Shown here in pieces: positions 20,915 to 31,603 of a stretch of 64,000 nt of DNA. This DNA is from an uncultured Acinetobacter sp. GTDB taxonomy: Bacteria > Pseudomonadota > Gammaproteobacteria > Pseudomonadales > Moraxellaceae. Location: contig CAJYTY010000032.1 of assembly GCA_913777945.1 (NCBI GenBank), positions 141,050 to 205,049 of the forward strand, given 5' to 3'. The position numbers were made by a program, and so were the translations under genes. Every line of letters starts with the position of its first letter. The stretch's first letter is position 1. Below the pieces are notes generated by a model. That model saw only the letters and a program-made list of their open reading frames with translations. It was not told the origin of the DNA and searched no databases.

Positions 20915-21577
20915 TCAATCAAGTAATTCACGTTTAAATTCATTTAGTTGTAATGGTAAGCCATTACGTGTACAAACACAGATATAGTGAATAAAATGTG
21001 CAGCATCTCGTGGCAAAGTGGCTTCACCTGAAAAATAACGTTGTACTTGAGCAAAAACATTATCTTTAAATTGTGTCCCATTGCCGCTATCACCCGTTAG
21101 GTTATCTAAAGAGACACGAAACTTCCGACCAAAGGCTGTTGCAAATAACCATTCAATGGCTTGAGGCTTAATTTCAACTTGTTCAAATAAAGCTTGCTGT
21201 TCTGCAGTACGACCATCGGGTGCATACCAATAACCTAAATCAGGTAAAAGGCGACGTTTTTCACCTGAAATACTCCAATGACTAATTTCATGCAAGGCAC
21301 TGTTAAAGAAACCATGTGCAAATTGGATTTTTGCAGGCTGTTGATTTATAGCTGGGAAATATTCTGGTTCAAAATCACCTTTAACAAGCGTGACATTATG
21401 GTGGGAAAACCAGTGATTAAAGTGTAAAATAAGCCAATCAACCTGTTCTGGTTCTGTTGTTAACGTTTTCCAAGATGAGCGTTGCACTTGATCTGGTGTT
21501 AACATAGGAACAGTGATTGAATGGGGGCTAACAAGTGATGAAGTTGTTACTTCAAGTTGCGGCTGCAACAGATGCAT
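20915..21577 (-). CDS. epmC: Elongation factor P hydroxylase-like (EpmC/YfcM)
   Basis: FAHGFFNSALHEISHWSISGEKRRLLPDLGYWYAPDGRTAEQQALFEQVEIKPQAIEW. Confidence 0.85.
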   Translation of the reverse strand: MHLLQPQLEVTTSSLVSPHSITVPMLTPDQVQRSSWKTLTTEPEQVDWLILHFNHWFSHHNVTLVKGDFEPEYFPAINQQPAKIQFAHGFFNSALHEISHWSISGEKRRLLPDLGYWYAPDGRTAEQQALFEQVEIKPQAIEWLFATAFGRKFRVSLDNLTGDSGNGTQFKDNVFAQVQRYFSGEATLPRDAAHFIHYICVCTRNGLPLQLNEFKRELLD

Positions 21578-21672
21578 TGCTGTGTTACCACGAGTTCTGT
21601 CTAAAGAAGTGCAAAATTGTATCTTAATCTTTGACAGAGTACCGATGAATTTGTAGAATTGCCGCCTTAATT

Positions 21673-22233
21673 ATGTCAGCAAATACTTTTCCAAGCCAAA
21701 TCGAGCCATTTAAATGGGCTGAACAGGGCTATACATGGTCAGGAACACTGCCATTGTCTCGCTTTGCTCGTATTGCTCGAGAAGCTGTTGGTTCAATTGA
21801 TGATCAATTGATCAACATAGACTGTAAGCTATCAATGGATGCCTATCATCGCATTGTATGGTTAGATGGACATATTGATACTAAAGTTCCAATGGAATGC
21901 CAACGTTGTTTGGGATCTGTTGAAATTGAATTAGTGTCAGAATTTCATTTAGCTTTAATTGATGATGAGTCACTGATAGAGCGATTGGATGAGGATGCTG
22001 ATTTCATCGTTTTAGGTGAAAGTGAATCGTCGAAAAAAGGGAGTATTGATACGCCTGCTTCGATTGATTTACTCGCATTACTAGAAGATGAATTGTTATT
22101 GTTGATGCCTTTGTCTCCCAAACATGATGTTTGTGAGCATAAACATCAACCTGTCGTTCAGGACGTTGTCGAAGAAAAGCGGGATAACCCGTTTGATGTT
22201 TTGGCAAGTTTGAAAGGCAAACTTAACTCATAA
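21673..22233 (+). CDS. yceD: YceD family (DUF177) protein
   Basis: CQRCLGSVEIELVSEF motif; directly upstream of rpmF. Confidence 0.88.
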   Translation: MSANTFPSQIEPFKWAEQGYTWSGTLPLSRFARIAREAVGSIDDQLINIDCKLSMDAYHRIVWLDGHIDTKVPMECQRCLGSVEIELVSEFHLALIDDESLIERLDEDADFIVLGESESSKKGSIDTPASIDLLALLEDELLLLMPLSPKHDVCEHKHQPVVQDVVEEKRDNPFDVLASLKGKLNS

Positions 22234-22311
22234 CACAATTTGTGTTATCATGTTGAGTTAAGACAACTGAATTTGTTCTGATCCATTTTTCGATCTTTGT
22301 AAGGAGCCATC

Positions 22312-22497
22312 ATGGCCGTTCAGCAAAACCGTAAAAGTCGCTCTCGCCGTGACATGCGCCGTTCACATGACGCTTTAACCGAGAATGCATTATCTGTAGA
22401 CCAAACTACTGGTGAAACTCATCGTCGTCACCACGTGACTAAAGACGGTATTTACCGTGGTCGTCAATTATTCGCTAAAGCAGCTGATGCTGAATAA
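22312..22497 (+). CDS. rpmF: 50S ribosomal protein L32
   Basis: [22 protein letters not shown]. Confidence 0.97.
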   Translation: MAVQQNRKSRSRRDMRRSHDALTENALSVDQTTGETHRRHHVTKDGIYRGRQLFAKAADAE

Positions 22498-22534
22498 TTG
22501 AGTTATATGCATTAAGCGTTAGCTTAAAGTATAA

Positions 22535-22565
22535 AAAAAATGGGAGCGAAAGCTCCCTTTTTTGT
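22535..22565 (+). terminator. Intrinsic terminator after rpmF
   Basis: GGGAGCGAAAGCTCCCTTTTTT. Confidence 0.8.
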
Positions 22566-22694
22566 TGTTTTTCGCAATTAAAAAACGATTTAATCAATGG
22601 TAAATTGCCGCATCGGAAAAAAGTCTGTTGTCATTCTCATGTAGAATCATGAGTGTTGATAAAACTGGCGATAGACCATTTTAAGGATTTTTAT

Positions 22695-23687
22695 ATGTCG
22701 ACTAAGCGACTTGAGCAGGCTGCTCAAGCAACAAAAACAGCATTTGTTTTTCCTGGTCAGGGTTCACAAAAAGTAGGGATGCTGGCTGAGCTTGCAGAGC
22801 AGTTTAGTGTCGTTCGAGATACCTTTGCAGAAGCATCAGCAGCACTTGGTTTTGATCTTTGGCAGATTGCACAAAGTGGTGAGGGTTTAGATCAAACTGA
22901 AAATACTCAGCCAGTTTTGCTAACAGCAAGTATTGCCTTATGGCGTGTATGGTTAGAGTTAGGTGGTATAGCACCGAAATACTTGGCTGGACATTCTTTG
23001 GGAGAATATAGTGCGCTTGTTGCAGCAGAGGCAATGACTCTAGCTGACGCGGTTAAATTAGTCCATTTACGCGGAAAATTGATGCAGAGTGCTGTTCCTC
23101 AAGGTACAGGCGCAATGGCGGCAATTCTTGGTTTAGCCGATGAGAAAGTGATCGAGCTTTGCCAAAAAGTGAATGCAACTGCGGCTGGTCAAGGTTCGGT
23201 TGAAGCGGCGAATTATAATGCGCAAGGTCAGGTGGTGATTGCAGGCAGTACAGCTTTGGTTCAGCAAGTCATGGCTGAAGCAAAAGAGCAATCTGGTAAA
23301 GCGATTGCATTGCCTGTTTCTGTTCCGTCACATTGTACCTTGATGAAACCAGCAGCAGAAAAGTTTGCTGAAGCTTTGGAACAAACTGCCATTGAGCTAC
23401 CACACCTTCCTGTAATACAAAATGTCAACGCGGAAATCGCGACAGATGTTGCTCAATTACGTCAGGCATTAACGGCTCAGTTATATCAGTCAGTTCAATG
23501 GACACGTACCATGCAATATCTTCAAGATGAAGGTGTGCAGTATGTGGTTGAATGTGGACCAGGTACAGTACTCAGCAATCTTGCCAAGCGATTACCCAAC
23601 ATAGAAAAAGCATTTGCGATTGATAGCAAAGCACGTATGGAAGATGCCCTAAACGCAGTGTTAGTGGCAGAAGGAAAAATTGCATGA
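22695..23687 (+). CDS. fabD: Malonyl-CoA:ACP transacylase
   Basis: FVFPGQGSQKVGM, AGHSLGEYSALVAA; start moved to MSTKRLEQ. Confidence 0.95.
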   Translation: MSTKRLEQAAQATKTAFVFPGQGSQKVGMLAELAEQFSVVRDTFAEASAALGFDLWQIAQSGEGLDQTENTQPVLLTASIALWRVWLELGGIAPKYLAGHSLGEYSALVAAEAMTLADAVKLVHLRGKLMQSAVPQGTGAMAAILGLADEKVIELCQKVNATAAGQGSVEAANYNAQGQVVIAGSTALVQQVMAEAKEQSGKAIALPVSVPSHCTLMKPAAEKFAEALEQTAIELPHLPVIQNVNAEIATDVAQLRQALTAQLYQSVQWTRTMQYLQDEGVQYVVECGPGTVLSNLAKRLPNIEKAFAIDSKARMEDALNAVLVAEGKIA

Positions 23688-24418
23688 CACAACAACGAAA
23701 AGTTGCGTTAGTGACAGGAGCAAGCCGTGGTATTGGCGCAGCAATTGCACAGCAACTCATTCAAGACGGTTATTTTGTGGTAGGTACCGCAACTTCTGAA
23801 TCAGGTGCGCAAAAACTGACAGAAAGCTTTGCTGAACATGGAGCAGGTGCTGTACTCGATGTTCGTGATGGTGCAGCGATTGATGCGCTTGTATCAGATA
23901 TTGAACAAAAATATGGTTCAGTACTGATCTTGGTGAACAATGCAGGCATTACCAAAGATAACTTGTTGCTTCGTATGTCGGAAGATGATTGGGACGATAT
24001 TCTCAATATACATCTGAAAGCCGTATACCGCTTGTCTAAGCGCGTATTGAAAGGTATGACCAAAGCACGTTTTGGCCGCATTATTAACATTAGTTCAGTG
24101 GTTGCACATTTTGCGAATCCTGGACAAGCGAACTACTCAGCAGCAAAAGCAGGGATTGAAGCATTCAGTCGTAGCTTAGCCAAAGAGATGGGGAGCCGTC
24201 AGATTACAGTGAACAGTGTTGCACCTGGTTTCATTGCCACTGAAATGACTGATCAGTTAAGCGAAGATATTCGTAAAAAAATGACTGATCAAGTAGCTTT
24301 AAGTCGTCTAGGTGAACCTCAAGATATTGCTAATGCAGTGAGTTTCCTGGCTAGCGATAAGGCTAGTTACATTACTGGTACAGTTTTACACGTAAATGGT
24401 GGTCTATACATGGCCTAA
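23684..24418 (+). CDS. fabG: 3-oxoacyl-ACP reductase
   Basis: GASRGIGAAIAQ, NNAGITKDNLLLRM, YSAAKAG. Confidence 0.95.
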   Translation: MTQQRKVALVTGASRGIGAAIAQQLIQDGYFVVGTATSESGAQKLTESFAEHGAGAVLDVRDGAAIDALVSDIEQKYGSVLILVNNAGITKDNLLLRMSEDDWDDILNIHLKAVYRLSKRVLKGMTKARFGRIINISSVVAHFANPGQANYSAAKAGIEAFSRSLAKEMGSRQITVNSVAPGFIATEMTDQLSEDIRKKMTDQVALSRLGEPQDIANAVSFLASDKASYITGTVLHVNGGLYMA

Positions 24419-24504
24419 CTGGCGATGTATAAACTTTTAAAAGTTTTTATATTCAATTAAACTAGTGGCAAATTAAAACGCCACAAGCAATGAGGAGAAT
24501 TCCT

Positions 24505-24741
24505 GTGAGCGATATCGAACAACGCATCAAACAAGCTGTAGCTGAACAATTAGGTATGCGTGCTGAAGAGATTAAAAACGAAGCATCTTTCATGGATGAC
24601 TTAGGTGCTGACTCTTTAGATTTGGTTGAACTTGTAATGTCTTTCGAAAATGATTTTGACATCACGATTCCAGACGAAGATTCTAATGAAATCACGACTG
24701 TTCAATCTGCAATTGATTATGTAACCAAAAAACTTGGTTAA
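24505..24741 (+). CDS. acpP: Acyl carrier protein (canonical)
   Basis: [23 protein letters not shown] start after GAGGAGAATTCCT; follows fabG. Confidence 0.96.
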   Translation: MSDIEQRIKQAVAEQLGMRAEEIKNEASFMDDLGADSLDLVELVMSFENDFDITIPDEDSNEITTVQSAIDYVTKKLG

Positions 24742-24760
24742 TCATTTTGCATGATTGAAA

Positions 24761-24786
24761 AGCCACCGCAAGGTGGCTTTTTTATA
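24761..24786 (+). terminator. acpP terminator
   Basis: AAAGCCACCGCAAGGTGGCTTTTTTA. Confidence 0.85.
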
Positions 24787-24926
24787 TGTTTAATTTTAAT
24801 TGAGTGGATTTATACATATTTTTACAAGAAAAAATAAACTCTGAATATGAAATGATTATATTTAAGTGTATAAAATCTATGCTATTTAAAATAATTTATT
24901 AAATCATAACAATAAAAGGAAATATT

Positions 24927-25169
24927 ATGAGTATCGAAATGCGAGTTAAGCAAATTATTGTTGAACAACTCGGTGTAGACGAGGGAGAGGTAGTAGCTAA
25001 TGCATCGTTTGTAGATGATTTAGGTGCTGATTCTTTGGATGTAGTTGAACTCATTATGGCTTTTGAAGAAGAATTTGGAATTGAAATTCCAGATGAAGAT
25101 GCAGAGAAACTTCTTACAGTGCGTGATGCTATTAATTATATTGAGATGAATGTAGGAGGCGATACGTAA
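24927..25169 (+). CDS. Acyl carrier protein paralogue (ACP2)
   Basis: [35 protein letters not shown]; own RBS (AAAAGGA). Confidence 0.93.
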   Translation: MSIEMRVKQIIVEQLGVDEGEVVANASFVDDLGADSLDVVELIMAFEEEFGIEIPDEDAEKLLTVRDAINYIEMNVGGDT

Positions 25170-25271
25170 ATTCCATCATACTTTTAGTTTATCGAAAGAT
25201 GATATTTCATGAATTGATAATTACAGAGACTAATATAGTTATATTAAAAATTAAAATATAAGGAAAACCCT

Positions 25272-25511
25272 ATGAATTCTGAAAAAACAATAGAAGAGCG
25301 TCTTAAGTCAGTAATTGAGGAGAAGTTTGGTCTTGGTGTAGAGATGAAACCTAGCACTCGTTTTGTTGAAGATTTGCATTTTGATAGTCAAGATACCTTA
25401 GATCTTAGTATGGCGCTTGAAGAGGAATTTGGTTTTGAAGTACAAGATGAAGAAATGGAAAAAATAGATACATTTCAATCACTGGTTGATTATGTCACTA
25501 ATAAAGGTTAA
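25272..25511 (+). CDS. Divergent acyl carrier protein paralogue (ACP3)
   Basis: FVEDLHFDSQDTLDLSMALEEEFGFEV; ACP fold pattern with Ser retained in DSQ. Confidence 0.85.
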   Translation: MNSEKTIEERLKSVIEEKFGLGVEMKPSTRFVEDLHFDSQDTLDLSMALEEEFGFEVQDEEMEKIDTFQSLVDYVTNKG

Positions 25512-25697
25512 TCATTTACATGATTGAAAAGTCATCTGAAGTTAGTTTTTTATATGTAGAACTTCTTGATTTGAATAGCTATATAAATATTTTTACAAGA
25601 AAAAATAAACTATAAATATGCAAATAATTTATTTGAGTGTATAAAGTTTATGCTATTTAAAATAATTTATTAAACCATAACAACAAAAGGGAATTTT

Positions 25698-25940
25698 ATG
25701 AATATAGCAAACCGTATTAAAGAGATCATTATTGAGCAACTTCGTGTAAATGAAGAAGATGTTTTACCAAATGCATCCTTTACAGATGATTTAGGCGCTG
25801 ATTCATTGGCTGTAGTTGAACTTATTATGGCTTTGGAAGGAGAGTTTGGTATTCAAATTCCTTACGAAGAGGCTGAGAAAATTGTTACCGTTCAATCTGC
25901 AATTGATTATATGACCAATATTGTGGGAGAAAATGCTTAA
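25698..25940 (+). CDS. Acyl carrier protein paralogue (ACP4)
   Basis: [39 protein letters not shown]. Confidence 0.92.
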   Translation: MNIANRIKEIIIEQLRVNEEDVLPNASFTDDLGADSLAVVELIMALEGEFGIQIPYEEAEKIVTVQSAIDYMTNIVGENA

Positions 25941-25966
25941 ATTGCTTCAAGTTTTGAACGAATTGA

Positions 25967-25991
25967 AAGCCGCCGTAAGGTGGCTTTTTAT
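25967..25991 (+). terminator. Terminator after ACP4
   Basis: AAAGCCGCCGTAAGGTGGCTTTTTA. Confidence 0.8.
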
Positions 25992-26156
25992 ATTTAAAAA
26001 ATATATAAATGTGAAACCTTAAAATTAGTTTTATTGCATATACATATATTTACAAGACCTCGTTAAATTGAAACTCGCATGCTTTATTTTTTCGGTATAA
26101 CTAATTGTAAGTCTGTTTTGACTATGCTTAATCAATAATTACAGAGGAAATAAAAA

Positions 26157-26630
26157 ATGGGTCTTTTTGATTTTGTTAAAGGCATTGGTAAAAAAAATAC
26201 AGCACCAGCAGAACCTCAGCCTGCTCCAGCCACGCCTGTTGAGCCTTCAGCTCAAGAGATTGCCAATAAATTATTAGGTTTGATTAAAAGTTTAGGTCTT
26301 GGTGTTGAAGGTTTATCAGTAACCTACAATGGAAATACCGATACAGCCATCATTAAAGGGCAAGTCAAAAGCCAAGCAGATAAAGAAAAGATCGTTCTTG
26401 CCGTTGGTAATATTGATCACGTTGCTCAGGTCGATGATCAGATGACGGTTGAGGTACCCGAACCAGAAAGTAAATTCTATACCGTAAAATCAGGTGATAA
26501 TTTATCTAAGATTTCTAAAGAGTATTATGGCGATCCAAATCAATACAATAAAATTTTTGAAGCGAATAGACCATTACTCAAAAATGCGGATGATATTTTT
26601 CCTGGACAAGTTTTACGTATCCCTGAATAA
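26157..26630 (+). CDS. BON-LysM protein (Kbp/YgaU-like)
   Basis: BON-like domain followed by YTVKSGDNLSKISKEYYGDPNQYNKIFEANRP LysM. Confidence 0.9.
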   Translation: MGLFDFVKGIGKKNTAPAEPQPAPATPVEPSAQEIANKLLGLIKSLGLGVEGLSVTYNGNTDTAIIKGQVKSQADKEKIVLAVGNIDHVAQVDDQMTVEVPEPESKFYTVKSGDNLSKISKEYYGDPNQYNKIFEANRPLLKNADDIFPGQVLRIPE

Positions 26631-26725
26631 ATTGTAATGTGACAGAAGAGGCGCGTATTGCGCCTTTTTTATTTCAAAATAAAAGATAAAATCTATAAAA
26701 TTGAAATTACCAAAACATTAAAAAA

Positions 26726-27274
26726 ATGAATTCATTTACTTATGCTTTATGTCAAAAGCCCGTATTAAGTGTGGCCATGTGGATGACAGGTCTTTGTGCA
26801 TTTCCTCCATTATTTTCAAATCTGCCGATTGATTTAACTCATACAGGCGCATTAGCAACTACTGAATTTACGGTAAATGTATCAAAGTCTTATCACTTAA
26901 GCCTAACTGTTGAATTTGAATCAGCACAAAAGCGAGTTGATGATCTTGTTGTTGGAAATACTTTTAACCAATATTGTGATGGGACTATAAAATATAACAA
27001 CATTCCTGTAGAGAAGAGAAAAGAATTAGGTCAACCAATAACCTTACAAGTTCTTGTAAGAAAATCAAAAAATCATGAAATTGTTTTTAATCAGCAATTT
27101 CAGTCTTTATGCTCAACAGGACATGATGGTAAAAATAAAAGTTACAGAAGTATTGGCTGGATTCCTTTATCTCAAGATCTTTATGTGATTGAAGTTGTTA
27201 ATTTACAACCACATAATCAATTAAAAAATGTCAAAACAACTTTAAGCTTAAATGCAAGTAATGGTGGTAAATGA
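26726..27274 (+). CDS. Hypothetical exported/membrane-anchored protein
   Basis: N-terminal hydrophobic segment; full ORF; family not recognised. Confidence 0.6.
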   Translation: MNSFTYALCQKPVLSVAMWMTGLCAFPPLFSNLPIDLTHTGALATTEFTVNVSKSYHLSLTVEFESAQKRVDDLVVGNTFNQYCDGTIKYNNIPVEKRKELGQPITLQVLVRKSKNHEIVFNQQFQSLCSTGHDGKNKSYRSIGWIPLSQDLYVIEVVNLQPHNQLKNVKTTLSLNASNGGK

Positions 27275-27276
27275 TT

Positions 27277-27831
27277 TTAAGATAATAATTGTTTAGGAAG
27301 TTTATCCATTAATTGTAAAAAAGGTTTTGGGCTTTGTAATGCTCTAGATAGGATTAAAGATCCTTGAATACGTATCACAGTATCTTGTGCTCGCTCGAAA
27401 GCTTGTTCTTCTGATATTCCCGCATCTTGTAAAACGACAGAGATACTTTCAATCAGTCTTGTAAATACGGGTTGAATTTGAGGCAAAAAGGTTTGGTGCG
27501 CTTCACTTAAGGTTAAAACTGCTAAAATACATGCTACATGGCCATTTTCATAAACTTGTTTTAATGAATAGGTCAGAGCTTCTAAACGTTCAATAGGTGA
27601 TGCGTTACTTTGTAGGTGAATAAAAATATGATCTTCGCGCCATTGTTCTAAATAGCTCAAAACATCTTGTGCCATTTGTTGTTTTCCATTTGGAAAGTGA
27701 TGATACAAACTGGCTTTACCTAAACCTGTCCGTTCAGAAATTTTGGATAAAGAAGTGCCTTCATAACCATATTCTCTGAAAATACTTAATAAAGATCGAA
27801 TTAAAGTCGGTTTATCCATAAAATTACTCAT
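27277..27831 (-). CDS. TetR family transcriptional regulator
   Basis: GYEGTSLSKISERTGLGKASLYHHFPNGKQQMAQDVL HTH; start taken at MSNFMDK because the upstream codons overlap a palindrome. Confidence 0.9.
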   Translation of the reverse strand: MSNFMDKPTLIRSLLSIFREYGYEGTSLSKISERTGLGKASLYHHFPNGKQQMAQDVLSYLEQWREDHIFIHLQSNASPIERLEALTYSLKQVYENGHVACILAVLTLSEAHQTFLPQIQPVFTRLIESISVVLQDAGISEEQAFERAQDTVIRIQGSLILSRALQSPKPFLQLMDKLPKQLLS

Positions 27832-27844
27832 ACCACTTGATTTT

Positions 27845-27862
27845 GTACCGATCGTTCGGTAC
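27845..27862. promoter_or_regulatory. Candidate TetR operator
   Basis: GTACCGATCGTTCGGTAC near-perfect palindrome between divergent tetR and GST genes. Confidence 0.7.
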
Positions 27863-27889
27863 ATTAAAATTATATAACCACAAAAGAAG

Positions 27890-28492
27890 ATGACAATGAA
27901 ACTTTATAATACTGTAATCTCAGGAAATTGTTACAAAATCAGATTATTACTTTCATTTCTGAATTTAGACTATGAAAAAGTCTCTATAAGTTTAGCTGAC
28001 CAAGAGCAAAAGACAGAACATTTTCTAAAACTGAATCCTTTAGGGCAGATTCCTGTGCTAGAAGATCAGGGGAGGTATATCCATGATTCTCAAGCAATCT
28101 TGTGCTATCTCGCTAGAACATATGATGCTCATCAGCTTTGGTTTCCTCAAGAAACAATTGCAATGACGCATGTTTTAGAGTGGTTATTTTTTGCCAATCA
28201 AAGAATTGCTTCTACTTTATCGGCAGCACGGGCATTTCATCTGATTAAAAAACCAAATATTGATATCGAAAATGCGACTGCAATGTCACATGCATCATTA
28301 GCAGTTGTAAATCAACATTTGAAAACAAGAAATTGGTTGGTTGGTGAATCAGCCACGATTGCAGATATTGCTTGTTATCCTTACATCGCTTTAGCGCATC
28401 AAGGAAAAATAGAATTAGACCCATATCCATATGTTCAGGCTTGGTTAACACGTTTTCAACAATTGCCTCGTTTTATTGAATTAGATGAATAA
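27890..28492 (+). CDS. Glutathione S-transferase family protein
   Basis: KLNPLGQIPVLEDQGRYIHDSQAILCYLA, ESATIADIACYPYIAL. Confidence 0.93.
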   Translation: MTMKLYNTVISGNCYKIRLLLSFLNLDYEKVSISLADQEQKTEHFLKLNPLGQIPVLEDQGRYIHDSQAILCYLARTYDAHQLWFPQETIAMTHVLEWLFFANQRIASTLSAARAFHLIKKPNIDIENATAMSHASLAVVNQHLKTRNWLVGESATIADIACYPYIALAHQGKIELDPYPYVQAWLTRFQQLPRFIELDE

Positions 28493-28502
28493 TAGGTTAG
28501 GC

Positions 28503-29195
28503 ATGAAAAAAGTATTGATTACTGGAGGCAGTCAAGGAATTGGGCAAGCGATTGCCCAAAAATTCTTGGATGAGAATTATGAGGTACATAATATTTCTCG
28601 ACATACTCCACAATATTCACATCTTCATTTGCATCATTGGCAAGCGGATATGTTGCAATATGATCAAATTGAAAAGGTGATTCAGCAGATTGGGCAGTTT
28701 GATGTGCTGATTAATAATGCAGGCTATATGAATACACTTACAGCCGCTTCATATACGTGGGAAGAAATGCAAAAAATTATGCATGTAAATCTGATTCATA
28801 CGATGCAGTTGAGTATTGATGTGGCTGAGAATATTTTTAAAAATCAGAAATTTGGACGCATTATTAGTATGGCATCTATTGCTGGGCAAATTGGGCATCC
28901 TGATATTTGGTATGGCATCTCAAAAGCGGGGCTAATTAATGGGATGCGTAGTTTGGCTCGTAGCCATGCCCAGCATAATATTCAAACCTTTAGTCTCGCA
29001 CCTGGCCCTGTTGAAACTCAGATGATGCAAAAGATTCCTATTGAAAGACAAAAGCGGTTAAAAGAAGCGACTTTAAATCAGCAATTCTGCCAAACACAAG
29101 AAATTGCAGAAACAGCTTTTTGGCTGGCGCAAGCAGCTCCAAATTGTTTAAGTGGTGAGGTATTTGATTTGAATAATGGTGTGAATTGTCGTTAG
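28503..29195 (+). CDS. SDR family oxidoreductase
   Basis: MKKVLITGGSQGIGQAIAQ, NNAGYM, YGISKAG; start moved from 28485. Confidence 0.92.
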   Translation: MKKVLITGGSQGIGQAIAQKFLDENYEVHNISRHTPQYSHLHLHHWQADMLQYDQIEKVIQQIGQFDVLINNAGYMNTLTAASYTWEEMQKIMHVNLIHTMQLSIDVAENIFKNQKFGRIISMASIAGQIGHPDIWYGISKAGLINGMRSLARSHAQHNIQTFSLAPGPVETQMMQKIPIERQKRLKEATLNQQFCQTQEIAETAFWLAQAAPNCLSGEVFDLNNGVNCR

Positions 29196-29252
29196 ATCAT
29201 GTTGAATAAATGAATAGAAATATATGTATTTCTATTCATTATTATTTAAGTC

Positions 29253-30032
<780 letters not shown>

Positions 30033-30113
30033 TTATTCTCTCATTTAAGCTAGTATATGGGAGTTTCGAGAAACTCTCGACTATGTTATGTAAGGCTTTA
30101 AGAGATTGAACGA

Positions 30114-30788
30114 ATGACGATCAAAAATATTCTGATTGATTTAGATGGGACTTTAACTGACCCTAAAGCGGGTATTCATCGCTCAATTCGTTATGCTTTA
30201 GAAAAACTGGGCCACCCTTTAGCGGATGAGGTCGATTTAGATTGGACGATTGGACCTCCGTTGAAAGCTTCTTTGGCAAAGTTATTAAATACTCAGGATG
30301 ATGATTTTGCTGAACAAGCGTTACTTGCTTATCGCGAGCGTTTTTCAGTGACAGGTTTATTTGAAAACGAGGTCTATGCAACAGTGGTAGAAACGTTGCA
30401 ACAGTTACAAGTACAAGGTTATCGGTTATTTTTAGCGACGGCGAAACCAACAGTTTATGCGAAACGTATCCTTGCTCACTTTGGGTTGGATCAATATTTT
30501 ACTGAAATGTATGGCAGTGAATTAACAGGTGAACGTACCAATAAAATAGATCTAATTGCATATATTCTTGAAAAAGAGCAATTGGATACGCAGCAGTGCA
30601 TTATGGTGGGAGACCGACAATATGATGTGATTGGTGCACGTGCCCATGGTATTGAAACCATTGCTGTAAATTATGGTTATGGCACAGCAGAAGAACTTGC
30701 TCAAGTACAACCGCTTGCTCAAATCTCACAATTTAGCCAATTGCTTAATACGGTGAATCAACTGAATTTAGAACGAAAAGTATCATAA
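30114..30788 (+). CDS. HAD-IA family hydrolase
   Basis: NILIDLDGTLTDPKAGI, ATAKP, MVGDRQYDVIGARAHGI. Confidence 0.92.
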   Translation: MTIKNILIDLDGTLTDPKAGIHRSIRYALEKLGHPLADEVDLDWTIGPPLKASLAKLLNTQDDDFAEQALLAYRERFSVTGLFENEVYATVVETLQQLQVQGYRLFLATAKPTVYAKRILAHFGLDQYFTEMYGSELTGERTNKIDLIAYILEKEQLDTQQCIMVGDRQYDVIGARAHGIETIAVNYGYGTAEELAQVQPLAQISQFSQLLNTVNQLNLERKVS

Positions 30789-30802
30789 TCATGAGCGCAA
30801 TA

Positions 30803-30828
30803 AAAAGCCTCGAATGATCGAGGCTTTT
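30803..30828. terminator. Bidirectional terminator
   Basis: AAAAGCCTCGAATGATCGAGGCTTTT. Confidence 0.85.
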
Positions 30829-30836
30829 TTGTTTCA

Positions 30837-31496
30837 TTAAATATTATGTTTTAAGCGGTATTGAACCAATTCTTCGATACTAATCACGGTAAGGCCATGT
30901 GTCTGAGCATAAGCTAGAACTTGAATACCTGATGCCATAGAGCCATCAGGATTAGTCAATTCACACAATACGCCAGAAGGTTTTAAACCAGCCAAACGGG
31001 CTAAATCTATAGTTCCTTCAGTATGTCCTCTGCGAGTTAATACGCCACCATTACGTGCTCGTAATGGGAACACATGACCTGGACGACTCAAGTCACTTGC
31101 AACAGCACCATCTTTGGTTGCTGCCAAAACCGTAGTGACACGATCCTTGGCAGAAACACCCGTGGTCACACCTTGTGCCGCTTCGATAGTAACTGTAAAT
31201 GCTGTTTTAAATTGACTAGAATTATCTACCACCATCGGTGGAAGTTGTAAATGATCTGCCAGTTCTTCAGTTAGACACAAGCATACAATCCCAGAACCAT
31301 CACGAATCATTTGTGCCATGGTTTCGATCGTCAGTGTTTCGGCAGCAATAATAAGATCGGCTTCATTTTCACGATCGAAATCATCCATAACCAAGACGGG
31401 TTTGCCTTGGCGGATATCTTCTAGAGCTTGTTGAATACGTTGTTCAGCAGGAGAAAGGGCTGAAAAGAAAAGTTCGGGTTGAATTAAACTTGACAT
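30837..31496 (-). CDS. ribB: 3,4-dihydroxy-2-butanone 4-phosphate synthase
   Basis: [37 protein letters not shown]; start moved to MSSLIQPEL. Confidence 0.93.
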   Translation of the reverse strand: MSSLIQPELFFSALSPAEQRIQQALEDIRQGKPVLVMDDFDRENEADLIIAAETLTIETMAQMIRDGSGIVCLCLTEELADHLQLPPMVVDNSSQFKTAFTVTIEAAQGVTTGVSAKDRVTTVLAATKDGAVASDLSRPGHVFPLRARNGGVLTRRGHTEGTIDLARLAGLKPSGVLCELTNPDGSMASGIQVLAYAQTHGLTVISIEELVQYRLKHNI

Positions 31497-31603
31497 AATG
31501 AAACGCTCTCGTAAATAGGATACGGTTGAACATTTCAGGACTGATGTAAAAAATAAGCGTACACCAAAACAACGCAAAAAGCGTATTTCAGTGGTTTCGT
31601 CTT

